Source: Acidobacteriota bacterium
GTDB taxonomy: Bacteria > Acidobacteriota > Blastocatellia > Pyrinomonadales > Pyrinomonadaceae
Length of the DNA: 50,180 bases
Direction of reading: 5' to 3'
NCBI GenBank assembly: GCA_003222945.1
Contig: QHXM01000093.1
Location: 1-50,180, forward strand
Shown here: positions 16,487-25,220 of the stretch, one piece after another
How positions within the stretch are numbered: position 1 is the first letter of the stretch
How the letters are laid out: each line of letters opens with the position of its first letter
The notes under the pieces: model-generated
The model's database searches: none
Seen by the model: the letters and a program-made list of their open reading frames with translations, nothing else
What the model was told of the DNA's origin: nothing
Position numbers and translations under genes: made by a program

Positions 16487-17740
16487 ATGATTCTTCGCAG
16501 CGATATTTACGAAAATCTGAAGATGGCGCTTCAGACTCTGCGCACGAATAAGCTGCGCTCGTTTCTGACCGTCATCGGCGTGGTCATTGGCGTGTGGACC
16601 GTTATGGCGATTGCCTCTATCATCAGCGGCATAGACCTTTCGGTCCGACGCGAGGTCGAATCTTTCGGCACGCGCTCGATCTTCATTGCAAAGTTTCAGC
16701 CCGGTCTTCGCTTGGGTCGCCTCACGCGCGAAGAGCGTATGCGCAAAAACCTGACTTACGACGACGCGCTCGCGCTCCGTAGTCTTCCGGCTGTCGAGTT
16801 GAGTGTCCCCTTCCTTGATGTCTCGAACAACTTCTTCGGACAGAAGATAAACGTTTCGGCAAACGGGAAGACATCGGCTGCGATTCAGTTGCAGGGGACG
16901 CTGCCGGATTACGAGCGCGCGGGCACGGAGATAGTCTCCGAAGGCCGCTACTTCAATCAGTTCGAGAACGACACGAACCAGCAGGTCTGCATCATAGGCT
17001 CTGGCGTCGCGGACAGCTTCTTTCCCTTCACTTCGCCAATAGATAAAACTCTTGAGATTGGCGGCAACGAGTTTCGCGTCGTAGGCGTTCTGGAAAAGCG
17101 CGAATCCTTCCTCTTCGGCGGCAGCAACGACCAGCAGAACAGCGTCATCTACATGCCCTACAACGTCGCGCACAAGCTCAAGCCGAATTCTCAGGATGTG
17201 TTCATCCTGGCCGTTGCTCGTCCGGGAATGATGGACGAGGCGAGAGATCAGATCACTGACATGCTGCGCGTGAGACGCGGCGTGCACTTCGGCCAGCCGG
17301 ACAATTTCGGAATGGCTACGGCTGAGAGCGTGCTGGATCAGTTTCGCGCCATCACGTTCGGGGTAGCAATCGCTATGGTCGTTATCTCAAGCGTTGGCCT
17401 AATGGTCGGCGGCATAGGCGTGATGAATATAATGCTAGTCTCTGTCACAGAGCGCACGCGCGAGATTGGGATTCGCAAAGCCATAGGCGCACGAAAGCGC
17501 GACATCCTCTGGCAGTTTCTGATTGAAGCTATGACACTGACAGGACTCGGCGGGTTGATTGGATTGGGAATCGGATGGTTGACAACATTGCTGATACGTC
17601 TAATCGTTCCCTCTTACGTTCCCATCTGGGCACCGCTCGGCGGCATCATAGCGAGCGTCGCCATCGGCCTCGTCTTTGGATTGTGGCCCGCGTGGAAAGC
17701 CGCGCGTCTTGATCCGATTGAAGCACTCAGGTACGAGTAG
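16487..17740 (+). CDS. MacB-like ABC permease 4
   Basis: I use ATG 16487 (MILRSDIYENLKMALQTLRTNKLRS) rather than the ORF-track start at 16436, which translates the hairpin. The 417-aa protein is complete: helix 1 (FLTVIGVVIGVWTVMAIASII), periplasmic core, three C-terminal helices with GVMNIMLVSVTERTREIGIRKAIGARK and the ending WKAARLDPIEALRYE. It is the same subtype as permease 2, with a 76-bp identical DNA tract. The start has no Shine-Dalgarno sequence and directly follows the right arm of hairpin H5. It is likely a partner of permease 3 in a MacAB/LolCDE-like exporter. Confidence 0.92.
   Translation: MILRSDIYENLKMALQTLRTNKLRSFLTVIGVVIGVWTVMAIASIISGIDLSVRREVESFGTRSIFIAKFQPGLRLGRLTREERMRKNLTYDDALALRSLPAVELSVPFLDVSNNFFGQKINVSANGKTSAAIQLQGTLPDYERAGTEIVSEGRYFNQFENDTNQQVCIIGSGVADSFFPFTSPIDKTLEIGGNEFRVVGVLEKRESFLFGGSNDQQNSVIYMPYNVAHKLKPNSQDVFILAVARPGMMDEARDQITDMLRVRRGVHFGQPDNFGMATAESVLDQFRAITFGVAIAMVVISSVGLMVGGIGVMNIMLVSVTERTREIGIRKAIGARKRDILWQFLIEAMTLTGLGGLIGLGIGWLTTLLIRLIVPSYVPIWAPLGGIIASVAIGLVFGLWPAWKAARLDPIEALRYE
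17406..17481 (+). repeat. 76-bp exact repeat shared with permease 2
   Basis: This tract is identical to 14147-14222 and is flanked by diverged sequence. It is long enough to confuse short-k-mer assembly. Confidence 0.9.
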
Positions 17741-17742
17741 AT

Positions 17743-17860
17743 AAGGTCAGTACCACCGCGAGAGCAGGGATGAGGGATGAAGTAAGAGCCGAATGCTCTT
17801 TTCATTCATCCCTCATCCTTCATCCCTTCCATCTCCCGCTTGCAGCAGTTGGTACTGACT
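17743..17860. repeat. Nested hairpin with heptad core (H6)
   Basis: The inner arms are GGATGAG-type heptads (left about 17766-17789, right about 17795-17827), the same unit as H1. An outer inverted pair GGTCAGTACCA (17745-17755) and TGGTACTGACT (17850-17860) encloses it. It lies between convergent permease 4 and YIP1 genes, where it could also act in termination. Confidence 0.88.
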
Positions 17861-17869
17861 TCAAGTCGC

Positions 17870-18799
17870 TTATCCAACGAAGCTTGGCGCGAACATTGCT
17901 CCGGCCAGAGCGAGCGCAACTCCCAGGAGCCAGAGTATAATTAAGATAGTCCAGGCAGAGCCGCTGCTCAGTTTCTCGCCCGCGTTGCGAAGTCCGGTCG
18001 CAGCCAGCCACCATCCGTAAAGAGTGAAGATGCCCATCATGCTTGCGATTGTGTAAAGATACGGATGGTCCATAGCAGAGACCAGAATCCCAAGGTCTGC
18101 TCGCGCAAGTCCTCTTTGCACCCTTATTGTTTCAAGATCATCTTTCGACTTCACGTAAAGCAAGATCAGGCTCAGTATCCTTTCAATCACTATGGGCGGA
18201 AGCGAGCTATAAGCGGCAACGCACAGCGCCTGCCAGAAATTTATGCGCCCTCCGAAGGCGAGCACGCAGAGCGTGTAAATTCCCGCCAGAAGCAACATGA
18301 TTAGGAACGCAAAGTTGATGCCCGAAAGCGGCGTGATGATTTTGGTAAGGACGCCCTGGTTCTCAGCCTGCGCAATAATCGCTGCTTTGGCTGCCTCTGC
18401 TCTATCAGGCGGAATGAAGCCGCCCGCAATCGCCCTGTCAGCAAGATCGCTCGCCATCTTCGCTGGTCCGAGTCGCTGCGTGGAAGCAATCGTGTATATG
18501 CTTGCGGCGAACGCGATGACAAGGAAGGCTGCGAGCCAGCGCGGGTGGTAGCGCAGGTTCTTAAAAACAGGCTCAGGCTCGTAGAATACGCGCGTGATTC
18601 TTTCTGCCGGAGAAAGCGGCGGCGGCGCGTCTGGACCGGGCTGCGGCTTTGGAACGAAGCTCAAGCCGAAGATAGCCGCGCCAACGACTGTCGTAGAAAT
18701 ACCAAACCATATTCCTATCTCCTGAACCTTCATCACGAAGTATGCGAGCAAGAGCAGCACTCCAATGATGAATATGATTATGCCAACGATGCGACGCAT
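17870..18799 (-). CDS. YIP1 family membrane protein
   Basis: The 309-aa integral membrane protein begins with two helices (IVGIIIFIIGVLLLLAYFVM and IGIWFGISTTVVGAAIFGL). A short linker leads into a YIP1-type domain: the characteristic RVFYEPEPVFKNLRYHPRW entry, a helix, a loop, then four helices (IMLLLAGIYTLCVLAF, FWQALCVAAYSSLPPIVIERIL, LYTIASMMGIFTLYGWWLAA, WTILIILWLLGVALALAGAM). Bacterial YIP1 proteins are of unknown function and often sit near transporters or secretion genes. It lies between the permease array and the Opp ATPase genes, converging on the former. The start lies about 24 nt from hairpin H7. Confidence 0.85.
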   Translation of the reverse strand: MRRIVGIIIFIIGVLLLLAYFVMKVQEIGIWFGISTTVVGAAIFGLSFVPKPQPGPDAPPPLSPAERITRVFYEPEPVFKNLRYHPRWLAAFLVIAFAASIYTIASTQRLGPAKMASDLADRAIAGGFIPPDRAEAAKAAIIAQAENQGVLTKIITPLSGINFAFLIMLLLAGIYTLCVLAFGGRINFWQALCVAAYSSLPPIVIERILSLILLYVKSKDDLETIRVQRGLARADLGILVSAMDHPYLYTIASMMGIFTLYGWWLAATGLRNAGEKLSSGSAWTILIILWLLGVALALAGAMFAPSFVG

Positions 18800-18823
18800 T
18801 ACGGGGAGTCCTTTCTTTGAAAA

Positions 18824-18941
18824 GCTGTCAGTAGTCAGTTGTCAATGGTCAGTGGTTTTCGCTTCATAAGCCTGTCGCTTGAAAATTAAAGGTTCAACTC
18901 GATAAAGCGAACAACTAACAACGGACAACTGATTACTGACC
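18824..18941. repeat. Heptad-unit intergenic hairpin (H7)
   Basis: The left arm at about 18824-18864 is GTCAGTA, GTCAGTT, GTCAATG, GTCAGTG, GTTTTCG. The right arm at about 18904-18941 is the imperfect inverse. H19 upstream of mutL uses the same GTCAGTN unit. Confidence 0.85.
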
Positions 18942-19005
18942 AAGATTTACTTCGCTGATACGTTAATCCCACAAGCGATGTTTCAACCGACGAGAGCGTG
19001 AAATT

Positions 19006-19862
19006 CTAAGCCGATGTCGGAGCTTCGGCCCAGCCCGGAACACGTATGCAGGCGACAGTATGGCCGGGCGAGACTTCGCGCAGGTCCGGGTCAATGTGCG
19101 CGCACTCTTTGATAGCCATCGGGCAGCGCGTGCGAAAGCGACAGCCCGACGGCGGATTGATTGGCGTGGGCACATCGCCCGTCAGAATTATGCGGTCACG
19201 CTTGCGCTTCGGGTCAGGAATCGGAATAGCAGAGAGCAGCGCCTGCGTGTAAGGATGAAGCGGTCGCGCGTAAAGCTCGCGAGAGCGCGTGCGATGCCTA
19301 TGCGTTGACGCTGCCCGCCAGAGAACTCGTGAGGGTAGCGGTTCATATACTCAGGGTCAAGCCCTACTCTTTTCAAAAGCTCTGCGACGCGCGCACGCTT
19401 CTCTTCCTTGCTCTTCAATCCGTGAATCACTAACGGCTCGCCGACGATGTCTCGCACCTTCATGCGCGGATTGAGCGAGGCATACGGGTCTTGAAAGATA
19501 ATCTGCATCTCGCGTCGGAGGCTTCTCAATTCGCTCTTGCTCAAAGCACGAACGTCGCGCCCCTCGAACTCAATCTCGCCCGCCGTAGGCTCAATCAAGC
19601 GAAGAAGGCAACGACCAACAGTAGATTTCCCGCAGCCAGATTCGCCGACAAGCCCAAGCGTCTCGCCGCTCAGGATTTCAAACGTCACGCCGTCCACAGC
19701 ACGCACAACATCGTCAGAGCCTTCGACCGGAAAATGCTTCACAAGCCCGCGCACGCGCACAAGCTCGTCAGCACCGCGCCCTTTCATCAAAGCATCACGC
19801 GCCTCTGCTGCCGCCGCTTCACGCAGAGGCACACTTGAATTTTCTTGTGACGGATGACTCAT
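19006..19862 (-). pseudogene. oppF: Oligopeptide ABC transporter ATPase, OppF/DppF type, with internal deletion
   Basis: The N-terminal part is normal: [21 protein letters not shown], Walker [11 protein letters not shown]-loop [13 protein letters not shown], and signature [16 protein letters not shown]. At about 19275-19285 the frame jumps. The other frame continues directly with [19 protein letters not shown] and the whole OppF C-terminal tail ([14 protein letters not shown]...CAHIDPDL), ending with TAG at 19006-19008. Walker B, D-loop and the switch histidine, about 80 residues, are missing between the halves. Both fragments fit one gene with a deletion of roughly 240 bp that also changed frame. 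The ORF track shows only the first fragment with a spurious tail. As assembled it cannot hydrolyse ATP. Its partner oppD upstream is intact. Confidence 0.85.
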
Positions 19863-19894
19863 CGCTCAATAGGTAATGAAAGAAGGAAGCATAG

Positions 19895-19966
19895 TCCGTG
19901 AAACGACGCTAAACAACGCGAAATGAATTCTAATCCTCTTCACGTTGTTTAGCGTGATTTCGCGGA
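19895..19966. repeat. Nonad-type intergenic hairpin (H8)
   Basis: The left arm 19895-19920 and right arm 19941-19966 match at 22 of 26 as inverted copies, built on CGCGAAA/ACGCTAAAC elements. H9 near 27.7 kb shares the GACGCTAAA unit. It lies between oppD and the oppF remnant. Confidence 0.82.
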
Positions 19967-20008
19967 TAAGTTATCGCTCGTGCGCTCAACCTTCCCTGCT
20001 CCTTTATT

Positions 20009-21034
20009 CTATGGTCTATCGTTAATCGCCGCATTGTGATCGGCTGTGACAGCCGCAGCCAAATCATATAGCACACAACGAACCCGCACGCCGCCCTCCA
20101 AATCATAGAGCGGAATCTCGCCCTGCTCGCAGCGCGGCATACGATGAGAGCAGCGCGGCGCGAAATGACAGCCGGGCGGCAAACTGGTCGGACTCGGCAC
20201 AACACCTTCGATTGTCTCAAGTCGCACAGCCTTTTTTACTTCAGCTTCAGTCAACTTAGGCACGGACCGCAGCAATCCTTCCGTGTAAGGATGCTTCGGT
20301 CGCGCGAATAATTCTTCGACCGGAGACTCTTCTACAATGCGCCCCGTGTACATCACGGCCACTCGGTCAGCGACTTCTGCGACCACACCCAGATCATGCG
20401 TAATCAGAACGACGCCAAGCTCGCGCGTTCGTCTCAGTTCATCCAAAAGTTCAAGTATCTGCGCCTGAATCGTAACGTCCAGCGCAGTCGTAGGCTCGTC
20501 TGCAATCAAAAGCTTCGGGTCACACGCGAGCGCCATCGCTATCATCACGCGCTGTCGCATCCCGCCCGAAAGCTGATGAGGATAATCGTCAACTCTTCGC
20601 GCAGGGTCAGGGATTGCGACCTCTTTCATAGCTTCAATCGTAGCTTCGCGTGCAGCTTTGCGCGAAAGTTTTCGATGCAGGCGAAGAGCTTCCGCAATCT
20701 GCTCGCCCACAGTGTAAACGGGATTGAGCGATGTCATAGGGTCTTGAAAGATCATAGCAATATCGTCGCCGCGAATCGCTCGCATCCGTTCATCAGACAA
20801 AGCCAACAGATTATTGTCCTCGAAAAGAATCTCGCCACTGACGATCTTTCCCGGCGGCGCAATCAACCGCATGATGGAAAGCGCCGTGATTGACTTCCCG
20901 CAGCCCGATTCTCCGACGACTCCCAGCAACTCGCCACGGTCAACATAAAAGCTCACGCCGTCAACCGCACGCACTAGTCCCGCGCGCGTCTTGAATTGCG
21001 TCTGTAGATTCCTGACTTCGAGTAGATGTGACAT
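20009..21034 (-). CDS. oppD: Oligopeptide/dipeptide ABC transporter ATP-binding protein, OppD type
   Basis: The 341-aa protein is full length for OppD/DppD. It has [27 protein letters not shown] (Walker A), [22 protein letters not shown] (Q-loop), [38 protein letters not shown] (signature and Walker B), and [12 protein letters not shown] (switch His). The C-terminal oligopeptide-transporter domain has [12 protein letters not shown] and Cys-rich [17 protein letters not shown], a cluster that binds Fe-S in some relatives. It supplies energy for peptide import with OppF and the OppBC permeases. OppF next door is broken and OppBC are not in the window. The start follows the DUF4177-like gene by 11 nt. 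Confidence 0.93.
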   Translation of the reverse strand: MSHLLEVRNLQTQFKTRAGLVRAVDGVSFYVDRGELLGVVGESGCGKSITALSIMRLIAPPGKIVSGEILFEDNNLLALSDERMRAIRGDDIAMIFQDPMTSLNPVYTVGEQIAEALRLHRKLSRKAAREATIEAMKEVAIPDPARRVDDYPHQLSGGMRQRVMIAMALACDPKLLIADEPTTALDVTIQAQILELLDELRRTRELGVVLITHDLGVVAEVADRVAVMYTGRIVEESPVEELFARPKHPYTEGLLRSVPKLTEAEVKKAVRLETIEGVVPSPTSLPPGCHFAPRCSHRMPRCEQGEIPLYDLEGGVRVRCVLYDLAAAVTADHNAAINDRP

Positions 21035-21045
21035 GAAGTTCTGTC

Positions 21046-21315
21046 TTAATCCTGCTTAAACTCTTTCTTAAGAAAGATCATACTCGTCATATTCGCAACC
21101 TCTGGACCATAGCTGACGGCTTGCTCTGCGGTAGCCACAAGCTCCCAACCGTCGCGTCCTGCGGAATCAAGATACTCCCAGACCATAGGGCAAGAGTTGT
21201 ATAACTGCGTCTGATCTATGCCCTCCTGAATCTGTAATCCTTGCCAGAGGCCGTTGACGAAAGTCACACGCGCCATCTGAACCTGGCACACGCGATATTT
21301 GAAAGTCTTTGCCAC
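21046..21315 (-). CDS. Small DUF4177-like protein
   Basis: I choose GTG at 21315 ([20 protein letters not shown]) because AAAGGA lies 9 nt upstream; the ORF-track TTG start would overlap that site. The 89-aa product contains the pattern of DUF4177: a beta strand start (FKYRVCQVQ), then [20 protein letters not shown] and a final strand TSMIFLKKE. The family is small, soluble and of unknown function. It lies between the acyl-CoA mutase gene (30 nt upstream) and oppD (11 nt downstream) on the same strand and is probably co-transcribed with them. Confidence 0.7.
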   Translation of the reverse strand: MAKTFKYRVCQVQMARVTFVNGLWQGLQIQEGIDQTQLYNSCPMVWEYLDSAGRDGWELVATAEQAVSYGPEVANMTSMIFLKKEFKQD

Positions 21316-21345
21316 TCGGAGCAATCCTTTCTTCAGATAAATCAG

Positions 21346-22956
21346 CTAGACCGTCACGGCCTCTTGATACTCGCCCCAAACGCGGCGCAGGCGATGGCTG
21401 ATTTCGCCGACCGTAACAAAGGCTTCGACGCAGGCGAGTATGCGCGGCAACATGTTCTCTGTTCCGCGTGCGGCATCTTCGAGTTCGACGAGCGCGGTTT
21501 CGGCTGCAACAGCATCGCGCCGTGAGCGTAGCGCGCGAACACGCTCAACCTGCGCCTGCTCGATTGCAGGGTCAATGCGAAGAGTGGGAACAGTCGTCTC
21601 TTCTTCAACCTGAAAACGGTTTAGACCGACGACCGTTTGATCGTTTGTCTCTACGGCTCGTTGATATTTGTAGGCCGCGTCCTGAATCTCGCGCTGAACG
21701 TAGCCTGTCTCAATCGCGCGCAGCATCCCGCCCATCGCGTCAATCTTTTCGATGTAGAGGGCGGCGCGGCGCTCTATCTCGTTCGTTAATTCTTCAATCG
21801 CAAAAGAGCCTGCGAGCGGGTCAACCGTATCTGCGACGCCGGATTCGTAAGCTACGACCTGCTGTGTGCGCAGAGCAATACGCGCGGCGTCTTCTGTCGG
21901 CAAGGCCAGCGCTTCGTCCATCGCGTTCGTGTGTAGAGACTGTGTTCCGCCAAGGACCGCCGCGAGCGCTTGGATCGTCGTGCGGACGATGTTGACTTCG
22001 GGTTGCTGAGCCTGAAGCGTTGAGCCTGCGGTCTGCGCGTGAAAGCGTAGCATGAGAGAGCGGGGATCGCGCGCGTTGAAACGTTCGCGCATCAGGCGTG
22101 CCCACAGTCTTCGAGCGGCGCGAAATTTTGCTATCTCTTCAAGAAGATTGTTGTGCGAGTTGAAGAAGAATGAAAGGCGCGGTGCGAACTCGTCAATCTT
22201 CAGTCCCGTTTCTAGCGCAGCTTCGACATAAGCTATGGCGTCCGCAAGCGTGAAGGCCACTTCCTGCACGGCTGTCGAACCTGCTTCGCGTATGTGATAG
22301 CCGCTGATTGAGATCATGTTCCAGTTCGGAACTTCGCGCGAGCAGAAGGCGAAGGTGTCCGTAATCAGTCGGAGCGATGGACGCGGCGGATAGATGTACG
22401 TGCCGCGCGCTATGTACTCCTTCAGGATGTCGTTCTGAATCGTGCCGTTGACTTTGTCGAAGCTAATATTTTGTCGCTTTGCTACGGCGAGATAGAGACA
22501 GAGCAGCGTCGAGGCCGTCGCGTTTATCGTCATCGAAGTCGAGACTGAATCGAGCGGGATGCCGTCGAAGAGCCGCTGCATATCTTCTATAGAATCAATC
22601 GCAACTCCGACTTTGCCCACTTCACCTGTGGCGAGCGGGTCATCTGAATCAAGACCGATCTGCGTTGGAAGATCGAAGGCGACCGAGAGACCAGTCGTTC
22701 CGTTTGCCAAGAGATATTTGTAGCGCGCGTTTGATTCTTCAGCCGTCGCATAGCCCGCGTACTGGCGCATGGTCCAGAAGCGACCGCGATACATGTTCGG
22801 GCGTATGCCGCGCGTGTAGGGAAACTCGCCGGGCGCGCCAAGGTCTCTCTCATAGTCAATCGTTTCGACGTTGGACGGGTTGAAGTCCGCGGGCAGTTCA
22901 ATGCCCGAAGATGTCTCGAAATGCTCTCGCCGCTCAACGCTCTGTTTGGTGACCAT
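21346..22956 (-). CDS. Acyl-CoA mutase large subunit (methylmalonyl-CoA mutase family, without B12 domain)
   Basis: The 536-aa protein matches the catalytic TIM-barrel subunit. It has [93 protein letters not shown] and [47 protein letters not shown]. The C-terminal cobalamin-binding DxHxxG module is absent, so it needs a separate small subunit, as in the archaeal-type and isobutyryl/hydroxyisobutyryl-CoA mutases. The reaction is coenzyme-B12-dependent carbon-skeleton rearrangement of an acyl-CoA, probably methylmalonyl-CoA to succinyl-CoA; the substrate cannot be fixed from this sequence alone. The small subunit and its G-protein chaperone are not in the window. Confidence 0.92.
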   Translation of the reverse strand: MVTKQSVERREHFETSSGIELPADFNPSNVETIDYERDLGAPGEFPYTRGIRPNMYRGRFWTMRQYAGYATAEESNARYKYLLANGTTGLSVAFDLPTQIGLDSDDPLATGEVGKVGVAIDSIEDMQRLFDGIPLDSVSTSMTINATASTLLCLYLAVAKRQNISFDKVNGTIQNDILKEYIARGTYIYPPRPSLRLITDTFAFCSREVPNWNMISISGYHIREAGSTAVQEVAFTLADAIAYVEAALETGLKIDEFAPRLSFFFNSHNNLLEEIAKFRAARRLWARLMRERFNARDPRSLMLRFHAQTAGSTLQAQQPEVNIVRTTIQALAAVLGGTQSLHTNAMDEALALPTEDAARIALRTQQVVAYESGVADTVDPLAGSFAIEELTNEIERRAALYIEKIDAMGGMLRAIETGYVQREIQDAAYKYQRAVETNDQTVVGLNRFQVEEETTVPTLRIDPAIEQAQVERVRALRSRRDAVAAETALVELEDAARGTENMLPRILACVEAFVTVGEISHRLRRVWGEYQEAVTV

Positions 22957-23105
22957 GACTTTCGATTTTGCAAGAAGCCTAGCACAGCGCGAGCGAGCGT
23001 CGCAATCATGCTCTTCCTCGTGATAGCAGTTGACCGCAGCGTTGCTGGTCGCTTAGCATCCTCATTCAAAGCTTAAAGAAATCTCAAACGCGGCTCAGGT
23101 ATATT

Positions 23106-23375
23106 TTGGATATTAACGACGAGGCAAAAGAGATCGTTCAGGAACTTGGAACAGCCATTAACTCTGCTGTAGAGAAATCAACAGAGGTCGCAGAAGCCAT
23201 AGAGCGACTGCGCGAGGCTGGCTACGATATGGAGTTGACCCTTCGACTTGAGATAGCTCTGCGCCTGAATTCGCTGGATGAAGAGATTGAAAGCGAAGAT
23301 GCTTCGCTCGAATTGACTGATGAAGACATGCGAACGCTACGCCGCATGAAGATTCGCATTGAAGAAGAAGAGTAA
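23106..23375 (+). CDS. Small acidic helical protein, unknown
   Basis: The 89-aa ORF starts at TTG (MDINDEAKEIVQELGTAIN) 149 nt from the divergent mutase gene. The product is strongly acidic and looks all-helical (VEKSTEVAEAIERLREAGYDMEL, then LTDEDMRTLRRMKIRIEEEE). No signal or membrane segment is seen. I do not recognise a family. Codon use resembles the neighbours and no overlapping better frame exists, so I think it is a real gene, though a shorter start at the ATG 23229 is possible. Confidence 0.6.
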   Translation: MDINDEAKEIVQELGTAINSAVEKSTEVAEAIERLREAGYDMELTLRLEIALRLNSLDEEIESEDASLELTDEDMRTLRRMKIRIEEEE

Positions 23376-23406
23376 GAACAACGGCAGTGCATAAGAATTT
23401 CATTCT

Positions 23407-23925
23407 TTACGCAGATCGAATTTTTGGGAACATATACTCCCGAAGCAACAACACGAGCAATAGAACGGGAACGAATACTGCAAGCTCTATCAGGCTATAC
23501 TTGATAATTTCTGAAATACTATATCCACTTGGAAGCTCCAGAAAATCTATCAAGCCCAGCTTGAACCTCTCCGTTGAGAAAGGCCAGAACAGTTCAACGC
23601 CGCCCGCACTTTTAGTGGTCGCAAAATCCAGCAGTCCGTGAGAAAGAAAAGCTAATCCATAAGCAATAACATCTCTCGCGCGGCGCTTGCCCAAAAGAGC
23701 AAATAGAAGAGCCGTCACGACAACGGCCATCGTAATCGAATGCGTAAATCCGCGATGCCAGCCTCTTAAATGCAGTACCCATAGAAAGAAGAAATCTAAA
23801 TCGGGAGTGATGGCGAGCGCTGCGCCTGCAAGAAGCATCTTCCAATCACGACGCACAGAGCTATTGGCTCGCACAAGAGCAACTAACCCAGCGCCGACCG
23901 CTCCATGTGCTACAGGCAAAGGCAT
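23407..23925 (-). CDS. Membrane-bound metal-dependent hydrolase, YdjM/DUF457 family
   Basis: The 172-aa integral membrane protein has the family's metal-ligand layout: MPLPVAHGAVGAGLVAL with His7, then AITPDLDFFF, WHRGFTHSITMAVVV with a His cluster, and FLSHGLLDFATT. Three to four helices cover most of the length. Members are called inner-membrane metal-dependent hydrolases by fold; the substrate is unknown. Its start lies 33 nt after the stop of the GrdB-like selenoprotein gene, so it may be the last gene of that operon. The ending has no visible terminator. Confidence 0.85.
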   Translation of the reverse strand: MPLPVAHGAVGAGLVALVRANSSVRRDWKMLLAGAALAITPDLDFFFLWVLHLRGWHRGFTHSITMAVVVTALLFALLGKRRARDVIAYGLAFLSHGLLDFATTKSAGGVELFWPFSTERFKLGLIDFLELPSGYSISEIIKYSLIELAVFVPVLLLVLLLREYMFPKIRSA

Positions 23926-23958
23926 CAGAGTCTTCGGAATTCTTTGGTCGGCCTTCGG

Positions 23959-24687
23959 TTACTTCTTAACTCTGGGCGGCTCGTACTGCTCGCCGTAATC
24001 TGGATATTCGCGCGTGACGTAATCGCCTGGGCGCGTGTTCTCTGTCAACAAAGTGAGAGCGTCGCGCAAGACTTGGCGTTGAAGCTCGCGCATGTTCGGG
24101 CGACCCAGACTGTTGCCTATCTTAAATCCTTTCGGGTAGAGCGCGCGCGGCGGACGCATTTGAGCAGAAACCTCCGGGCTGACTGTAATTAGAACCGTTG
24201 AAATGCCGCGCATCTCTATCTCGCGCTGGACCGCAACGACCGTGCGGTGACAAACGTTCGGTCAACCGCCCGTCAGAATAACCGCGTCTGCGCGAGACCC
24301 CTTATCAATCTCATTTGCAATCTCAGGCGCTGTGCCTTCGTACATTGCCTTCAACTGCATTGTGTAGCCCATGTAGCCGATATGCTTTTTAGCAACAGCA
24401 GCGATGAAACCTTCTTCAACCAGATCGCGCAGCACGTCAACGGGGAAGACTACGTTGATGTCCGCGTCCGCGTCCGTGTGGTCGTAGTGGTGATGCGTGA
24501 CCATTAGCTTCTGCGAATCAACGTCCGGCGGAATCACGCGGTAAGTCAGATCGCCAAGCTCGTCCGCGATGTTGAAAGCTTCCTGGTCTTTAAGATGAAC
24601 TCCGCCCGCCGTGACAAGCGCGATTGTGCTTTTATCGAGCGTGCGATCAAAGGGCGTGAACGGAACGCATTTGCGCGAGAGGCTCAT
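23959..24687 (-). CDS. Selenoprotein of the GrdB-like family (glycine/sarcosine/betaine reductase selenoprotein B family), in-frame TGA read as Sec
   Basis: The ORF track splits this gene (24735-24262 and 24213-23959), but both pieces share one frame separated only by TGA at 24262-24264. Read through, the junction is ILTGG-U-PNVCHRTVVAVQRE, which matches the family's conserved UxxxCxR site, and the downstream half carries its PPRALYP and GxxxGRPN segments. The upstream half contains VPFTPFDRTLDKSTIALVTAGG, the usual N-terminal module. I start at ATG 24687 because AGGGA lies about 10 nt upstream and the longer TTG start overlaps the preceding gene. The product is 242 aa with Sec at residue 142. 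A hairpin right after the TGA could be its SECIS. The chemistry is presumably thiol/selenol redox; the substrate is unknown. Confidence 0.88.
24230..24248 (-). promoter_or_regulatory. Candidate bacterial SECIS hairpin for the GrdB-like gene
   Basis: Thirteen nt after the UGA the mRNA can form ACCGCA-CGGUCGU-UGCGGU, a 6-bp perfect stem with a 7-nt loop that contains GGUC. From memory, GGUC is the apical SelB-contact motif of the E. coli fdhF element. The GGUC starts 20 nt after the UGA, close to the 18 nt I count in fdhF. No clear bulged U is seen. Confidence 0.6.
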
Positions 24688-24715
24688 AACAGATTGTCCC
24701 TGGTAATAGCGATTA

Positions 24716-25096
24716 CTATGAGCGCGCGTCTTCAAGTGCTGTCACGCGCTTGCTAAGCGACTTGACCTTGCTACGCATATCATATAAATCCGAAGTTACA
24801 AGATCGAACTTGTCGTTCAGTCTATCAAACTTCACGTTCAATTCTTCGAGTTGAGCTTGCACTGCTTCCCACATCGGGCGCGTCTCCATTAAGCGCCTGT
24901 CAACCTTCTCTTCGAGGTTAGTCAAACGTGCGTCCAAGCCATCTAGCCGCGCTTCAACTCTATCCATCCACGCTTCAAGTTTAGTCAAACGACTATCAAT
25001 CGCGTCGAACCGCGCATCCATCGCATCGAAGCGCGCCATGATGCGCTCTTCAAACGAGCGCGAGCCGTTCATGTCTTGTGTCGTGTCGTCGCTCAT
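24716..25096 (-). CDS. Coiled-coil protein, unknown
   Basis: I choose ATG 25096 (MSDDTTQDMNGSRSFEERIMARFDAMD) because AAGGCG precedes it by about 8-10 nt; the ORF-track start adds 44 residues of doubtful sequence. The 126-aa protein is almost entirely one coiled coil built of repeats of the type RFDAMDARFDAIDSRLTKLE and VEARLDGLDARLTNLEE, with a hydrophobic residue every 3-4 positions. No catalytic motif is seen. It lies between two selenoprotein genes on the same strand (124 nt after the peroxiredoxin, 28 nt before the GrdB-like gene). It may be a scaffold or may be unrelated. Confidence 0.75.
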   Translation of the reverse strand: MSDDTTQDMNGSRSFEERIMARFDAMDARFDAIDSRLTKLEAWMDRVEARLDGLDARLTNLEEKVDRRLMETRPMWEAVQAQLEELNVKFDRLNDKFDLVTSDLYDMRSKVKSLSKRVTALEDARS

Positions 25097-25220
25097 GTTG
25101 CTTTCGCCTTGCGCCATTGTAACATTGCGGGCTGAATCCGTGCAGAGGCTTCGCTTACGAAGCATTAACAGATTCAGCCCGCTGGCCTTTAGGCGCACGA
25201 GAGAGAGACAGCGCCGATTG

